Assembly: GCA_002300355.1 (NCBI GenBank)
Contig: NSGV01000001.1
Location: forward strand, 3,224,001-3,288,000
Direction of reading: 5' to 3'
DNA: 64,000 nucleotides
DNA from: Streptomyces sp. TLI_235
Lineage (GTDB): Bacteria > Actinomycetota > Actinomycetes > Streptomycetales > Streptomycetaceae
Shown here piece by piece: positions 17,524 to 25,886 of this stretch. The first letter of the stretch is position 1, and the number at the start of each line of letters is the position of its first letter. A model generated the notes under the pieces. The model did no database searches and was not told the origin of the DNA. It saw only the letters and a list, made by a program, of their open reading frames with translations. The position numbers and the translations under genes are program-made.

Positions 17524-17576
17524 GGTCTCCAATCGGGAGTTGGTAACCAGTGGAGACCTGGTCTACATTAGAGACC
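17524..17576. promoter_or_regulatory. Divergent hxlR/oxidoreductase operator-promoter region
   Basis: Inverted arms GGTCTCCA (17524-17531) and TGGAGACC (17551-17558), a palindrome TGGTAACCA (17541-17549), and GGTCT...AGACC (17560-17576) all lie in one 53-bp stretch. A promoter for the rightward gene fits inside: TTGGTA (17540-17545), 18-bp spacer, TACATT (17564-17569). The repeated GGTCTC half-sites are candidate HxlR contacts. Confidence 0.58.
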
Positions 17577-17642
17577 GCCAAGCCCGGCCGGCCCGTCCGC
17601 CCGGCCAGGCCCCCGTCCGCCCTCTTCGAGGAGTCACTCCGC

Positions 17643-18242
17643 ATGACGACCGCCATCCGTCCCACCGTCGCCATCGCCTACCACTCCGGCTTCGGCCACA
17701 CGGCCGTCCTGGCCGAGGCCGTCGCCCGCGGTGCCGCCGCGGCCGGCGCCGACACCGTGCAGATCGCCGTGGACACCATCACCGAGGAGCAGTGGACTCA
17801 GCTGGACGCCGCCGACGCGATCGTCTTCGGTTCGCCGACCTACATGGGCACCGCCTCCGGCGCCTTCCACACCTTCGCCGAGGCCACCTCCAAGCGCTGG
17901 TTCGGCCAGACCTGGAAGGACAAGCTGGCCGCGGGCTTCACCAACTCCGCCTCCAAGAGCGGCGACAAGCTGCACACCCTGCAGTTCTTCACGGTGCTCG
18001 CCGCCCAGCACGGCATGCAGTGGGTGAACCTCGGCCTGCACCCGGGCTGGAACTCCACCACCGCCTCCGAGAACGACCTCAACCGCCTCGGCCTGTTCCT
18101 GGGCGCCGGCGCCCAGACCAACAACGACCAGGGCCCTGAGGGCGTCCACAAGGCCGACATCGCCACCGCCGAGCACCTCGGCGACCGGGTCGCCCGGCAG
18201 ACCGCGATCACCCTGGCCGGCCGCGCCGCGCTGGCCGCCTGA
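17643..18242 (+). CDS. WrbA/flavodoxin-family NAD(P)H:quinone oxidoreductase
   Basis: A 199-residue flavodoxin-fold protein. The FMN phosphate-binding loop YHSGFGHTAVLA (about 13-24) and the second FMN loop FGSPTYMGTASGAF are typical of WrbA/MdaB-type enzymes that reduce quinones by two electrons and so avoid semiquinone radicals. ATG 17643 has GAGGAG upstream. The open frame from 17550 covers the operator. Divergent from and probably repressed by the HxlR gene. Electrophile or quinone stress is the likely inducer, by family analogy. Confidence 0.86.
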   Translation: MTTAIRPTVAIAYHSGFGHTAVLAEAVARGAAAAGADTVQIAVDTITEEQWTQLDAADAIVFGSPTYMGTASGAFHTFAEATSKRWFGQTWKDKLAAGFTNSASKSGDKLHTLQFFTVLAAQHGMQWVNLGLHPGWNSTTASENDLNRLGLFLGAGAQTNNDQGPEGVHKADIATAEHLGDRVARQTAITLAGRAALAA

Positions 18243-18267
18243 CACCCCGCCACCCCGCACGGCGCCG

Positions 18268-19602
18268 TCACCGGCCGGTCGCCGCACCTCCGTCCAGCAC
18301 GGGGGTGCGGCGGTCGGCCGCCGCCAGTTCCGCCCCGCGGGTCTCCGGCAGGCCGAGCAGGCACAGCACCGACACCCCGCCGAGCGCCGCCAGGTACCAG
18401 CCGACCGGCACCGCCGTGCCGTACGCCGCGGTCAGCCGGGTCGCCACCAGCGGCGCCGTCGCCCCGCCCACCACCCCGGCCAGGTTGTACGTCAGCGCCG
18501 CCCCCGTGTAGCGCACCCGGGTCGGGAACAGCTCCGGGAGGTACGCGGCGACCGGCCCGAGCATCGCGCCGAGCACCGCCATCGCCCCCAGCAGGGCGAG
18601 CCCGATCCAGGCCGTCCGGCCGGTCTCCAGCAGCGGGAACAGCACCGCCGACCAGCCCGCCGCGAGGGTGGTCGCGGCCATCAGGGTGCGCCGCCGGCCG
18701 AACCGGTCGCTCGCCCGCGCGCCCAGCACCACCGTGCCGCCCTTCAGCACCGCGCCGGCCAGCAGCAGCCCGAGCACCAGGGTCCGCCCGACCCCGAGGT
18801 CCGCGGTCGCGTGCGCCAGCGCGTACGTGGTGGTCAGGTAGAACAGCGCGTACCCGGACATCACCGCGCCCGCGCCGAGCAGCACCGGGCGGCCGTGCCG
18901 GGACAGCACCTCGGCCACCGGCACCCGGGGCCGCCGCCGCTCCGCCCGGAACAGCGGGCTCTCCACCACCCGCAGCCGGACGAAGAGCCCGATCGCCACC
19001 AGCACCAGCGACGCCACGAACGGCACCCGCCAGCCCCAGGCGAGGAACGCCGCCTCGTCCAGCACGCCGCCCAGCACCAGGAACACCGCCGTGGCGAGGA
19101 AGAACCCGGCGCACGGCCCGAGTTGCAGCAGCCCGCCGTACCGGCCGCGGCGACCCGCCGGGGCGTGCTCCGCCACCAGCAGCGCCGCCCCGCCCCACTC
19201 ACCGCCCAGCCCCAGGCCCTGGCAGAAGCGCAGCACGGTGAGCAGCACCGGCGCCCAGGCGCCCCAGCGCCCGTAGTCGGGCAGCAATCCCACCGCCGCG
19301 GTGGACAGGCCCATCAGCAGCAGCGACACCACGAGGGTCGCGCGCCGGCCGAGCCGGTCGCCGAAGTGCCCGAAGGCGACGGCGCCCAGTGGGCGGGCGA
19401 CGAACGCCACCGCGTAGACCGAGAAGGCCGCCAACAGTCCGCCGGCCGCGCCGAGTCCGGGAAAGAACACCCGGCCGAACACCAGCGCGGCGGCGGTGCC
19501 GTAGATGAAGAAGTCGTAGAACTCGACGGCGGTGCCGAGGAGGGCGGCGGAGGCCGCCCGGCGCAGCGCCGGCGAGGGTGCCGAGGGGATGTCATGTGCC
19601 AT
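18268..19602 (-). CDS. MFS transporter, metabolite:proton symporter (ShiA/ProP-like)
   Basis: A 444-residue 12-helix carrier. The N-terminus AALLGTAVEFYDFFIYG is the hallmark of the MHS branch (alpha-ketoglutarate, shikimate, proline/betaine symporters). The loop GHFGDRLGRRATL and the GEWGGAALL motif support this. It ends 26 bp from the convergent oxidoreductase gene with no obvious terminator. The start ATG 19602 has only a weak AGG upstream. Substrate cannot be read from the sequence. Confidence 0.88.
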   Translation of the reverse strand: MAHDIPSAPSPALRRAASAALLGTAVEFYDFFIYGTAAALVFGRVFFPGLGAAGGLLAAFSVYAVAFVARPLGAVAFGHFGDRLGRRATLVVSLLLMGLSTAAVGLLPDYGRWGAWAPVLLTVLRFCQGLGLGGEWGGAALLVAEHAPAGRRGRYGGLLQLGPCAGFFLATAVFLVLGGVLDEAAFLAWGWRVPFVASLVLVAIGLFVRLRVVESPLFRAERRRPRVPVAEVLSRHGRPVLLGAGAVMSGYALFYLTTTYALAHATADLGVGRTLVLGLLLAGAVLKGGTVVLGARASDRFGRRRTLMAATTLAAGWSAVLFPLLETGRTAWIGLALLGAMAVLGAMLGPVAAYLPELFPTRVRYTGAALTYNLAGVVGGATAPLVATRLTAAYGTAVPVGWYLAALGGVSVLCLLGLPETRGAELAAADRRTPVLDGGAATGR

Positions 19603-19745
19603 GCCGTCAGCCTGGCAAGGCGCTGACCTGCGCGGACAGCGGGCACACGGGTGATTCGGCAGCGAACGGCCGGACGGGAGCCGGGGTGGTGCGCCGTCCC
19701 GGGTACGGCGGTATGGTGGCCGCCTCCGGATCCGAAAGGGCGCAC

Positions 19746-19943
19746 GTGGCCGACGTGTTCGACAAGAACGGTGTGTTCGACAAGCTCTTCGCGGTGCTGT
19801 GCCTCGCGCTCAACCTGCTGCTGCTCGACCTGGGCGTCACCCAGTACCGGCACGGCGGCTCGGCCGCCTGGGCGCTCTTCGCCGCGGCGCTGCTCCTGGC
19901 CTCGGGCTGGGAGACGGCCCGCCGGTTCCGCCCGCGCCGCTGA
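19746..19943 (+). CDS. Small two-helix membrane protein
   Basis: A 65-residue protein from GTG 19746 (GAAAGGG seven bases upstream). After VADVFDKNGVFDK come two hydrophobic segments (about 14-30 and 39-56) and a basic RRFRPRR tail. No known motif. It is followed by a bidirectional terminator. The longer open frame from 19578 starts inside the MFS gene and lacks a ribosome-binding site. Function unknown. Confidence 0.6.
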   Translation: MADVFDKNGVFDKLFAVLCLALNLLLLDLGVTQYRHGGSAAWALFAAALLLASGWETARRFRPRR

Positions 19944-19962
19944 GGGCCCGCTACTGACGGGT

Positions 19963-19996
19963 GCCGAGGGGCGCCCGGCTGCGGACGCCCCTCGGC
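19963..19996. terminator. Bidirectional terminator
   Basis: GCCGAGGGGCG (19963-19973) pairs with CGCCCCTCGGC (19986-19996), 12-nt loop, between a convergent gene pair. Confidence 0.72.
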
Positions 19997-20002
19997 CGAT
20001 TC

Positions 20003-21802
20003 CTAGACCTGCTCGGCGAGTTCGAGCCAGGCCATCTCCAGCTCCTCCTTCTCGTCGCGGACCTTGCGCAGCTGCGCGTCCAGTTCCGCGACCTTGGAGA
20101 AGTTGGCGGCGTGCTCGGCGAGTTGGGCGTGCAGCTTGGACTCCTGGTCGTCCAGCTTGGCGATCTGCCGCTCCAGCTTCTGCATCTCCTTCTTCGCCAG
20201 CCGGGTGTCGGCGGCGGGCTTCGCCGGCGCGGCCGGGGCCACCACGGCGGCGGGGGCGGTCGCCTCGACCATCCGGGCGCGGCGCTCCAGGTACTCGTCG
20301 ATGCCGTTCGGCAGCATCCGCATCCGCCGGTCGCCGAGCAGCGCGTAGACGGTGTCGGTGGTCCGCTCGATGAAGAACCGGTCGTGGCTGATCACGATCA
20401 TCGAACCGGGCCAGCCGTCGAGGACGTCCTCCAGCTGGTTGAGGGTCTCGATGTCGAGGTCGTTGGTGGGCTCGTCGAGGAAGAGCACGTTCGGCTCGTC
20501 CATCAGCAGCCGCAGCAGCTGGAGGCGGCGGCGCTCGCCGCCGGACAGGTCACCGACCGGCGTCCACTGCTTGTCCTTGCCGAAGCCGAACTGCTCGCAG
20601 AGCTGACCGGCGCTCATCTCCCGGCCCTTGCCGAGGTCGACCCGGCCGCGGACCTGCTCGACGGCCTGCAGCACCCGGGTGGCCGGGTCCAGTTCGGCGA
20701 CCTCCTGGGAGAGGTACGCCAGACGCACCGTCTTGCCGACCTTGATCACACCGCCGGACGGCTGCACGTCGCCCTCGGTGGCGTACGCGGCCTGCATGGC
20801 CCGCAGCAGCGAGGTCTTGCCGGCGCCGTTGACGCCGAGCAGGCCGATCCGGTCACCGGGGCCGAGCTGCCAGGTGACGTGGTCCAGCAGGTGCTTGGGG
20901 CCGGCCTTGATGCTCACGCCCTCCAGGTCGAAGACGGTGCGGCCGAGGCGGGCGTTGGCGAACTTCATGAGCTCGCTCTTGTCGCGCGGTTCCGGCACGT
21001 CCGCGATCAGCGCGTTGGCCGCCTCGATCCGGTAGCGCGGCTTGGAGGTGCGGGCGGGCGCGCCGCGGCGCAGCCAGGCCAGCTCCTTGCGGGCCAGGTT
21101 CTGCCGCTTCTGCTCCTCGGTCGCCTCGATCCGGGAACGCTCGGCGCGGGCGAAGACGTAGTCGGAGTAGCCGCCCTCGTACTCGCGGACCTCACCGCGC
21201 TGCACGTCCCACATCCGGGTGCAGACCTGGTCCAGGAACCAGCGGTCGTGGGTGACGCAGACCAGCGCCGACCGGCGGTTCTGCAGGTGGCGGGCGAGCC
21301 AGGCGATGCCCTCGACGTCGAGGTGGTTGGTGGGCTCGTCCAGGACGATCAGGTCGGGCTCGCCGAGCAGCAGCTTGGCCAGCGCGATCCGGCGGCGCTC
21401 ACCGCCGGAGAGCGGGCCGATCACGGTGTCCAGGCCGTCCGCGAAGCCCGGCAGGTCGAGCCCGCCGAACAGGCCCTCGATGATGTCGCGGATCCGGGCG
21501 TCGCCGAGCCACTCGTGGTCGGCCCGGTCGGCGATCACCTCGTGCCGGATGGTGGCCTTCGGGTCGAGGGAGTCGTGCTGGGTGAGGACGGCCATCTGCA
21601 GCCCGCCGGAGTGGGTGATCCGCCCGCTGTCCGGCTCCTCCAGCTTGGCGAGCATCCGGATCAGGGTGGTCTTGCCGTCGCCGTTGCGCCCGACGACGCC
21701 GATCCGGTCCCCCTCGCTGACGCCGAGGCTCACCCCGTCCATCAGGGCACGGGTGCCGTACACCTTGGTGACGGACTCGATGGTGGCGAGGTTGACGGCC
21801 AC
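20003..21802 (-). CDS. ABC-F family ATPase (ribosome-associated)
   Basis: A 599-residue protein with two ABC nucleotide-binding domains in one chain and no membrane segments. Walker A motifs are GRNGDGKTT (about 38-46) and GVNGAGKTS. Both domains have the LSGGERRR signature and an ABC-F H-switch (CVTHDRWFL, VISHDRFF). A linker between the domains and a C-terminal coiled coil of about 80 residues complete the Uup/EttA-like layout. ABC-F proteins act on the ribosomal E site, in translation control or antibiotic protection. GTG 21802 has AGGAG upstream. No antibiotic genes are nearby, so a housekeeping role is more likely. Confidence 0.9.
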   Translation of the reverse strand: MAVNLATIESVTKVYGTRALMDGVSLGVSEGDRIGVVGRNGDGKTTLIRMLAKLEEPDSGRITHSGGLQMAVLTQHDSLDPKATIRHEVIADRADHEWLGDARIRDIIEGLFGGLDLPGFADGLDTVIGPLSGGERRRIALAKLLLGEPDLIVLDEPTNHLDVEGIAWLARHLQNRRSALVCVTHDRWFLDQVCTRMWDVQRGEVREYEGGYSDYVFARAERSRIEATEEQKRQNLARKELAWLRRGAPARTSKPRYRIEAANALIADVPEPRDKSELMKFANARLGRTVFDLEGVSIKAGPKHLLDHVTWQLGPGDRIGLLGVNGAGKTSLLRAMQAAYATEGDVQPSGGVIKVGKTVRLAYLSQEVAELDPATRVLQAVEQVRGRVDLGKGREMSAGQLCEQFGFGKDKQWTPVGDLSGGERRRLQLLRLLMDEPNVLFLDEPTNDLDIETLNQLEDVLDGWPGSMIVISHDRFFIERTTDTVYALLGDRRMRMLPNGIDEYLERRARMVEATAPAAVVAPAAPAKPAADTRLAKKEMQKLERQIAKLDDQESKLHAQLAEHAANFSKVAELDAQLRKVRDEKEELEMAWLELAEQV

Positions 21803-21944
21803 TGCTGCTGCGCTCCTGGGAGAGGGTCGAGAGAGGTCTCCGACCACCCAGCCTAGTGGGCACCCGGAAGCCGCCCGGCCCGCTGCTCCGACGCGGTACC
21901 GTGCGAGATGTCGCAGCAGCGAACCGGAGAGCGGGAGGTGTGCG

Positions 21945-22523
21945 GTGACGGCAGTGGAGGACCGGCCGCAGATGCTGGCCGAGGAGTTCGAGCGCATCGC
22001 CGTGGCGGCCGAGCGCGAGGGTGTGCGGATGGAGTTCATCCACGGGCGGATGGGGGTCAAGGCAGTGCCCGACGGCGACCACGACGAGATCATCCGCTGG
22101 GTGATGGAGCAGTGCATGCAGCAGCGCCCCGATCTCTGGCTGTACCCCGAACGTGGACTGCGGGTGGGGACCTACCGCAAGGGTCACGCCAAGCCCGACG
22201 GGGTGCTGTCTCCAAAGGGGAGTTTCGCGGGCCAGGGCGAGTGGGCCTCGGCCGACCGGGCCGTGATGGTGGTCGAGGTGACCTCCTACGACACCGACAC
22301 CGACCGCCGCGACCGGGACGAGAAACCGCGCGCCTACGCGGAGACCGGCATCCCGGTCTACCTGCTGGTCGATCGGGACAGCTGCGAGGTGCTGGTCTTC
22401 AGCGAGCCCGAGGACGGCCAGTACGTGAGCCTGGTCCGGCGGCCTTTCGGCAAGACCGTCGTGCTGCCCGACCCGGTCGGGATCAGCCTGGAGACCGAGC
22501 CGTTCAAGGCCTGGGTGCGCTGA
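21945..22523 (+). CDS. Uma2-family (DUF820) putative restriction-fold endonuclease
   Basis: A 192-residue protein from GTG 21945 (GGGAGG upstream). The PD-(D/E)xK-type core is readable: KPDGVL, then AVMVVEVTS, then KPRAYAETGIPVYLLVD, the usual Uma2 sequence order. Function of the family is unknown, and Streptomyces carry many copies. It is divergent from the ABC-F gene, and its last 20 bases overlap the 3' end of ispE on the opposite strand. A second Uma2 gene lies on the other side of ispE/rsmA. Confidence 0.85.
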   Translation: MTAVEDRPQMLAEEFERIAVAAEREGVRMEFIHGRMGVKAVPDGDHDEIIRWVMEQCMQQRPDLWLYPERGLRVGTYRKGHAKPDGVLSPKGSFAGQGEWASADRAVMVVEVTSYDTDTDRRDRDEKPRAYAETGIPVYLLVDRDSCEVLVFSEPEDGQYVSLVRRPFGKTVVLPDPVGISLETEPFKAWVR

Positions 22524-23430
22524 CCTCCGCGCCCCGGACCGGGCCGTGGGTGGCGTGGGCCGCCCGGCAGGTGCCGGAGGCGGTGAGGGCGGCGGCGATC
22601 GCGGTGGCGGCGTCGGCGTCCTTGGCGAGGAAGGCGCAGGTCGGGCCGGACCCGGAGACCAGGGCGCCGATCGCGCCGGCCTCGGTGCCAGCGGCCAGGG
22701 TGTCGGCGAGCGAGGGCCGCAGCGCCAGGGCCGCTGCCTGCAGGTCGTTGGTGAGGGCGGCGGCGAGGGCCACCGGGTCGCCGGAGGCGAGGGCGGCGAG
22801 CAGCGCCGGGTCGGCGTCCGGGGTGGGGACGTCGGCCGCCGAGGAGCCAGTGCCGGCCTCCTCGCGGAGCCGGTCGCACTCACGGAAGACGGCCGGGGTG
22901 GAGAGCCCGCCGTCGGCGACCGCGAACACCCAGTGGAAGGTGCCGGCGACCGGCAGGGCGTCCAGGATCTCGCCGCGGCCGCGGCCCAGCGCGACGCCGC
23001 CGAGCAGGGCGAACGGCACGTCGGAGCCGAGTTCGGCGGCGAGGTCCAGCAGGGTGTCGAACGGGGTGTCCAGGCCCCACAGGGCGTCACAGGCAACGAG
23101 GGCGGCGGCGCCGTCCGCGCTGCCGCCGGCCATCCCGCCGGCCACCGGGATGGCCTTGGCGATGTGCAGGTGGACGCCCGGGTCGCCGAGGCCGTGGTGC
23201 GCGGCCAGCAGCCGGGCGGCACGGGCGGCGAGGTTGGTGTCGTCCAGCGGGACGGAGGCCGCGTCGGGGCCGGTGCAGGAGAGCGTGACACCCTCGCCGG
23301 GGGTGGCGGTGACCTCGTCGAACAGGCCGACGGCGAAGAAGACGTTGGCCAGGTCGTGGAAGCCGTCGGCGCGCAGGCCGCCGACCCCGAGCTGGACGTT
23401 GACCTTGGCGGGGACGCGAACCGTGATCAT
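22504..23430 (-). CDS. ispE: 4-diphosphocytidyl-2-C-methyl-D-erythritol kinase
   Basis: A 308-residue GHMP kinase of the MEP isoprenoid pathway. It phosphorylates the 2-OH of CDP-methylerythritol. Motifs: [21 protein letters not shown] at the N-terminus, the ATP loop [17 protein letters not shown], and [11 protein letters not shown] near the C-terminus. The ATG overlaps the rsmA stop by four bases (ATGA), so the two are coupled. The 3' end overlaps the convergent Uma2 gene. Confidence 0.94.
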   Translation of the reverse strand: MITVRVPAKVNVQLGVGGLRADGFHDLANVFFAVGLFDEVTATPGEGVTLSCTGPDAASVPLDDTNLAARAARLLAAHHGLGDPGVHLHIAKAIPVAGGMAGGSADGAAALVACDALWGLDTPFDTLLDLAAELGSDVPFALLGGVALGRGRGEILDALPVAGTFHWVFAVADGGLSTPAVFRECDRLREEAGTGSSAADVPTPDADPALLAALASGDPVALAAALTNDLQAAALALRPSLADTLAAGTEAGAIGALVSGSGPTCAFLAKDADAATAIAAALTASGTCRAAHATHGPVRGAEVSAPRP

Positions 23431-24311
23431 TTCTGGGCCTCGGGCTTGTGCTCGGCGATGGCGGCGAACTGTTCCACCGTCAGCATCTCGCCGCGCAGCT
23501 TGTGGTCGATCCCGGCGGCGGCCAGCGCCTGTTCGGCGCCGGCCGGCGAGCCGGCCCAGCCGGCCAGGGCGGCCCGCAGGGTCTTGCGGCGCTGCGCGAA
23601 CGCGGCGTCGACGACGGCGAACACCTCCGCGCGGGAGGCGGTGGTCTTCGGCGGGTCGCGGCGGATCAGCGACACCAGGCCGGAGTCGACGTTCGGCGCG
23701 GGCCAGAAGACGCTGCGGCCGATCGCGCCGGCCCGCTTCACCTCGGCGTACCAGTTGGCCTTCACCGAGGGCACGCCGTACACCTTGTTGCCGGGCTTGG
23801 CGGCGAGCCGGTCGGCGACCTCGCTCTGCACCATGACGAGGGTGCGCTCGATGCTCGGGAAGGTCTGCAGCATGTGCAGCAGCACCGGCACGGCGACGTT
23901 GTAGGGCAGGTTGGCGACCAGTGCGGTCGGCGCCGGGCCGGGGAGCTCGGTGACCTCCATGGCGTCGGAGAGCACCAGGTCGAAGTCCTTCGCCTTCTCC
24001 GGCATCCGGGAGGCGACGGTGGCGGGGAGGTGCTGGGCGAGCAGCGGGTCGATCTCGACCGCGGTGACGTGCGCGGCGACCTCCAGCAGGGCCAGGGTGA
24101 GCGAGCCGAGCCCCGGGCCGACCTCGACCACGCTGTCCTCGGCGGTCACCCCGCCCGCGCGGACGATCCGGCGCACGGTGTTGCCGTCGATGACGAAGTT
24201 CTGGCCGCGCTGCTTGGTCGGCTTCACGCCGAAGGCGGCCGCCAGCTCGCGGATGTCGGCCGCGCCGAGCAGGTGGTGGTCGGCGGCGGGTGCGGGATCG
24301 GTGCTGCTCAC
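23427..24311 (-). CDS. rsmA: 16S rRNA (adenine1518/1519-N6)-dimethyltransferase
   Basis: A 294-residue KsgA/RsmA methyltransferase that dimethylates two adenines in the 3' hairpin of 16S rRNA during 30S maturation. GQNFVID (the substrate-binding QNF motif), the SAM loop [18 protein letters not shown] and the catalytic NLPYNVA are all present. GTG 24311 lies six bases from TATCCT (24323-24318) with no ribosome-binding site, suggesting a leaderless message. First gene of rsmA-ispE. Confidence 0.95.
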   Translation of the reverse strand: MSSTDPAPAADHHLLGAADIRELAAAFGVKPTKQRGQNFVIDGNTVRRIVRAGGVTAEDSVVEVGPGLGSLTLALLEVAAHVTAVEIDPLLAQHLPATVASRMPEKAKDFDLVLSDAMEVTELPGPAPTALVANLPYNVAVPVLLHMLQTFPSIERTLVMVQSEVADRLAAKPGNKVYGVPSVKANWYAEVKRAGAIGRSVFWPAPNVDSGLVSLIRRDPPKTTASRAEVFAVVDAAFAQRRKTLRAALAGWAGSPAGAEQALAAAGIDHKLRGEMLTVEQFAAIAEHKPEAQK

Positions 24312-24339
24312 CCCGCAAGGATACGGGCGCCGCGGCGGC

Positions 24340-24915
24340 TCAGAGTTCGACGACCTGCTTGAGGTCGATCTCCACCGGGAACGGCACCGCCGTGACCAGC
24401 AGTCCTTCGTGGACGGCGACCGGCAGGTAGACGCCCTGCTCCTCGTCCAGCCGGAACTCGTGGACGACCGGCAGGCCGTCGTCGGAGCGCTCGACCCGCC
24501 AGTAGGAGGGGACTTTCTTCTCGGCGTACTGGCCCGGCTTGCGGAACCGGTCGTTCGCCCGGGTGCCGTGCGACACGACCTCCACCATCAGCACTACGGC
24601 CTCCGGCGGAAGGCACTCCAGTTCGAAGACGTCGATGCCGGTCTTGTCGAAGACCACAACGTCCGGCTTGGTGGTGTTCTCCGGGTCGAGCAGGACACGG
24701 CGCTCGACATTGGCCGCATACGGCGCGACCCGTGCGCTGCGCAGAGCCGAGTAGAGCTCGTCACGCACCTGGTCGTGCCACTGGTTCGTCTGCCCCCGCA
24801 CCATGATGATTCCGTCCACCAGATCCCATTCGAACGGCAGATCGAGGTCCTTGACCTGCTCGTACGTCCACTCCTGGGACATCGGGTGGTTCCAGTCGAT
24901 CGGCTCGGCGGTCAT
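24340..24915 (-). CDS. Uma2-family (DUF820) putative endonuclease
   Basis: A 191-residue protein related to the one at 21945. Core motifs are [22 protein letters not shown] and [20 protein letters not shown] 24915 is preceded by GGGAGG at seven bases, which is better than the upstream ATG 24951. It lies 28 bp upstream of rsmA on the same strand. Function unknown. Nuclease activity is predicted from the fold only. Confidence 0.85.
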   Translation of the reverse strand: MTAEPIDWNHPMSQEWTYEQVKDLDLPFEWDLVDGIIMVRGQTNQWHDQVRDELYSALRSARVAPYAANVERRVLLDPENTTKPDVVVFDKTGIDVFELECLPPEAVVLMVEVVSHGTRANDRFRKPGQYAEKKVPSYWRVERSDDGLPVVHEFRLDEEQGVYLPVAVHEGLLVTAVPFPVEIDLKQVVEL

Positions 24916-25007
24916 CGCCACCTCCCTCACTGCAGTCATGCTAACCAGCATGGGGGTGGCGCGAGGGTGCAGAAGCGTTCCGCCGGATTGCGACCTTCGT
25001 TCGATCC

Positions 25008-25886
25008 TCAGTACCCGAAGGCGCGGGCGGTGTTGTCGGCGATCGCGGTGGCCATCTCGTCCTCCCCGATGCCCCGGTGCGCGGCCATGGCGCGGAGGGT
25101 GACCGGGATCAGGTAGGGAGCGTTGGGGCGGCCGCGGAAGGGGTGCGGGGTGAGGAAGGGGGCGTCCGTCTCGATCAGGACGCGGTCGAGCGGGGTCACC
25201 GCCAGGGCCTCGCGCAGGGCGTGGTTGGCCTTGTAGGTGACCGGGCCGGCGAAGGACAGATACCAGCCGTGCTCGGCGCAGACCTTGGCCATCTCGGTGT
25301 CGCCGGAGTAGCAGTGGAAGACGGTGCGTTCGGGCGCGCCCTCCTCCAGCAGCAGGGCGATGACGTCCTCGTGGGCGTCCCGGTCGTGGATGACCAGGGC
25401 CTTGCCGTGCCGCTTGGCGATCTCGATGTGGCGGCGGAAGGACTCCTTCTGGATGTCCACGCCCTCGGGGCCGGTGCGGAAGTAGTCGAGGCCGGTCTCG
25501 CCGACCGCCTTGACGTGCGGCAGGGCGGCGAGCGCGTCGATCTCGGCGAGTGCCTGGTCGAGGGCGGCGGCGCCGCCCGGGGCCCGGTGCTGCCCGGACC
25601 AGCCGTCCGGGTCGCCGAGGAAGATCCGCGGCGCCTCGTTGGGGTGCAGGGCGACGGCCGCGTGCACGGCCTCGAACTCGGCGGCGAGCGATGCCGCCCA
25701 GCGCGAGCCGCGCACGTCGCAGCCGACCTGGACGACGGTGGTCACCCCGACCGAGGCGGCCTTCGCGAGGCCCTCGGCGGGGGTGCCGTTCTGCATGTCC
25801 AGGTGGGTGTGCGAGTCGGCCACCGCCACGGCCAGGGGTTCCGGCAGCGGCGGTGGGGTCGACCGGTCGTCGTCCTTCTTGGCCAT
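25008..25886 (-). CDS. tatD: TatD-family metal-dependent deoxyribonuclease
   Basis: A 292-residue TIM-barrel hydrolase. Metal ligands are visible in DSHTHLDM (first HxH), GETGLDYF (glutamate), LVIHDRDA, FHCYSGD and IETDAPFL. TatD enzymes are 3'-5' DNases implicated in DNA repair and turnover. The ATG shares one base with the metG stop (TGATG), a coupling seen in many bacteria where tatD follows metG. N-terminal residues 1-25 are a charged, proline-rich leader. Confidence 0.92.
   Translation of the reverse strand: MAKKDDDRSTPPPLPEPLAVAVADSHTHLDMQNGTPAEGLAKAASVGVTTVVQVGCDVRGSRWAASLAAEFEAVHAAVALHPNEAPRIFLGDPDGWSGQHRAPGGAAALDQALAEIDALAALPHVKAVGETGLDYFRTGPEGVDIQKESFRRHIEIAKRHGKALVIHDRDAHEDVIALLLEEGAPERTVFHCYSGDTEMAKVCAEHGWYLSFAGPVTYKANHALREALAVTPLDRVLIETDAPFLTPHPFRGRPNAPYLIPVTLRAMAAHRGIGEDEMATAIADNTARAFGY

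Noticed and set aside
20003..21802. Dedicated antibiotic-resistance ABC-F of a biosynthetic cluster
   Set aside because: No biosynthetic genes are in the surrounding 10 kb, and neighbours are housekeeping genes.
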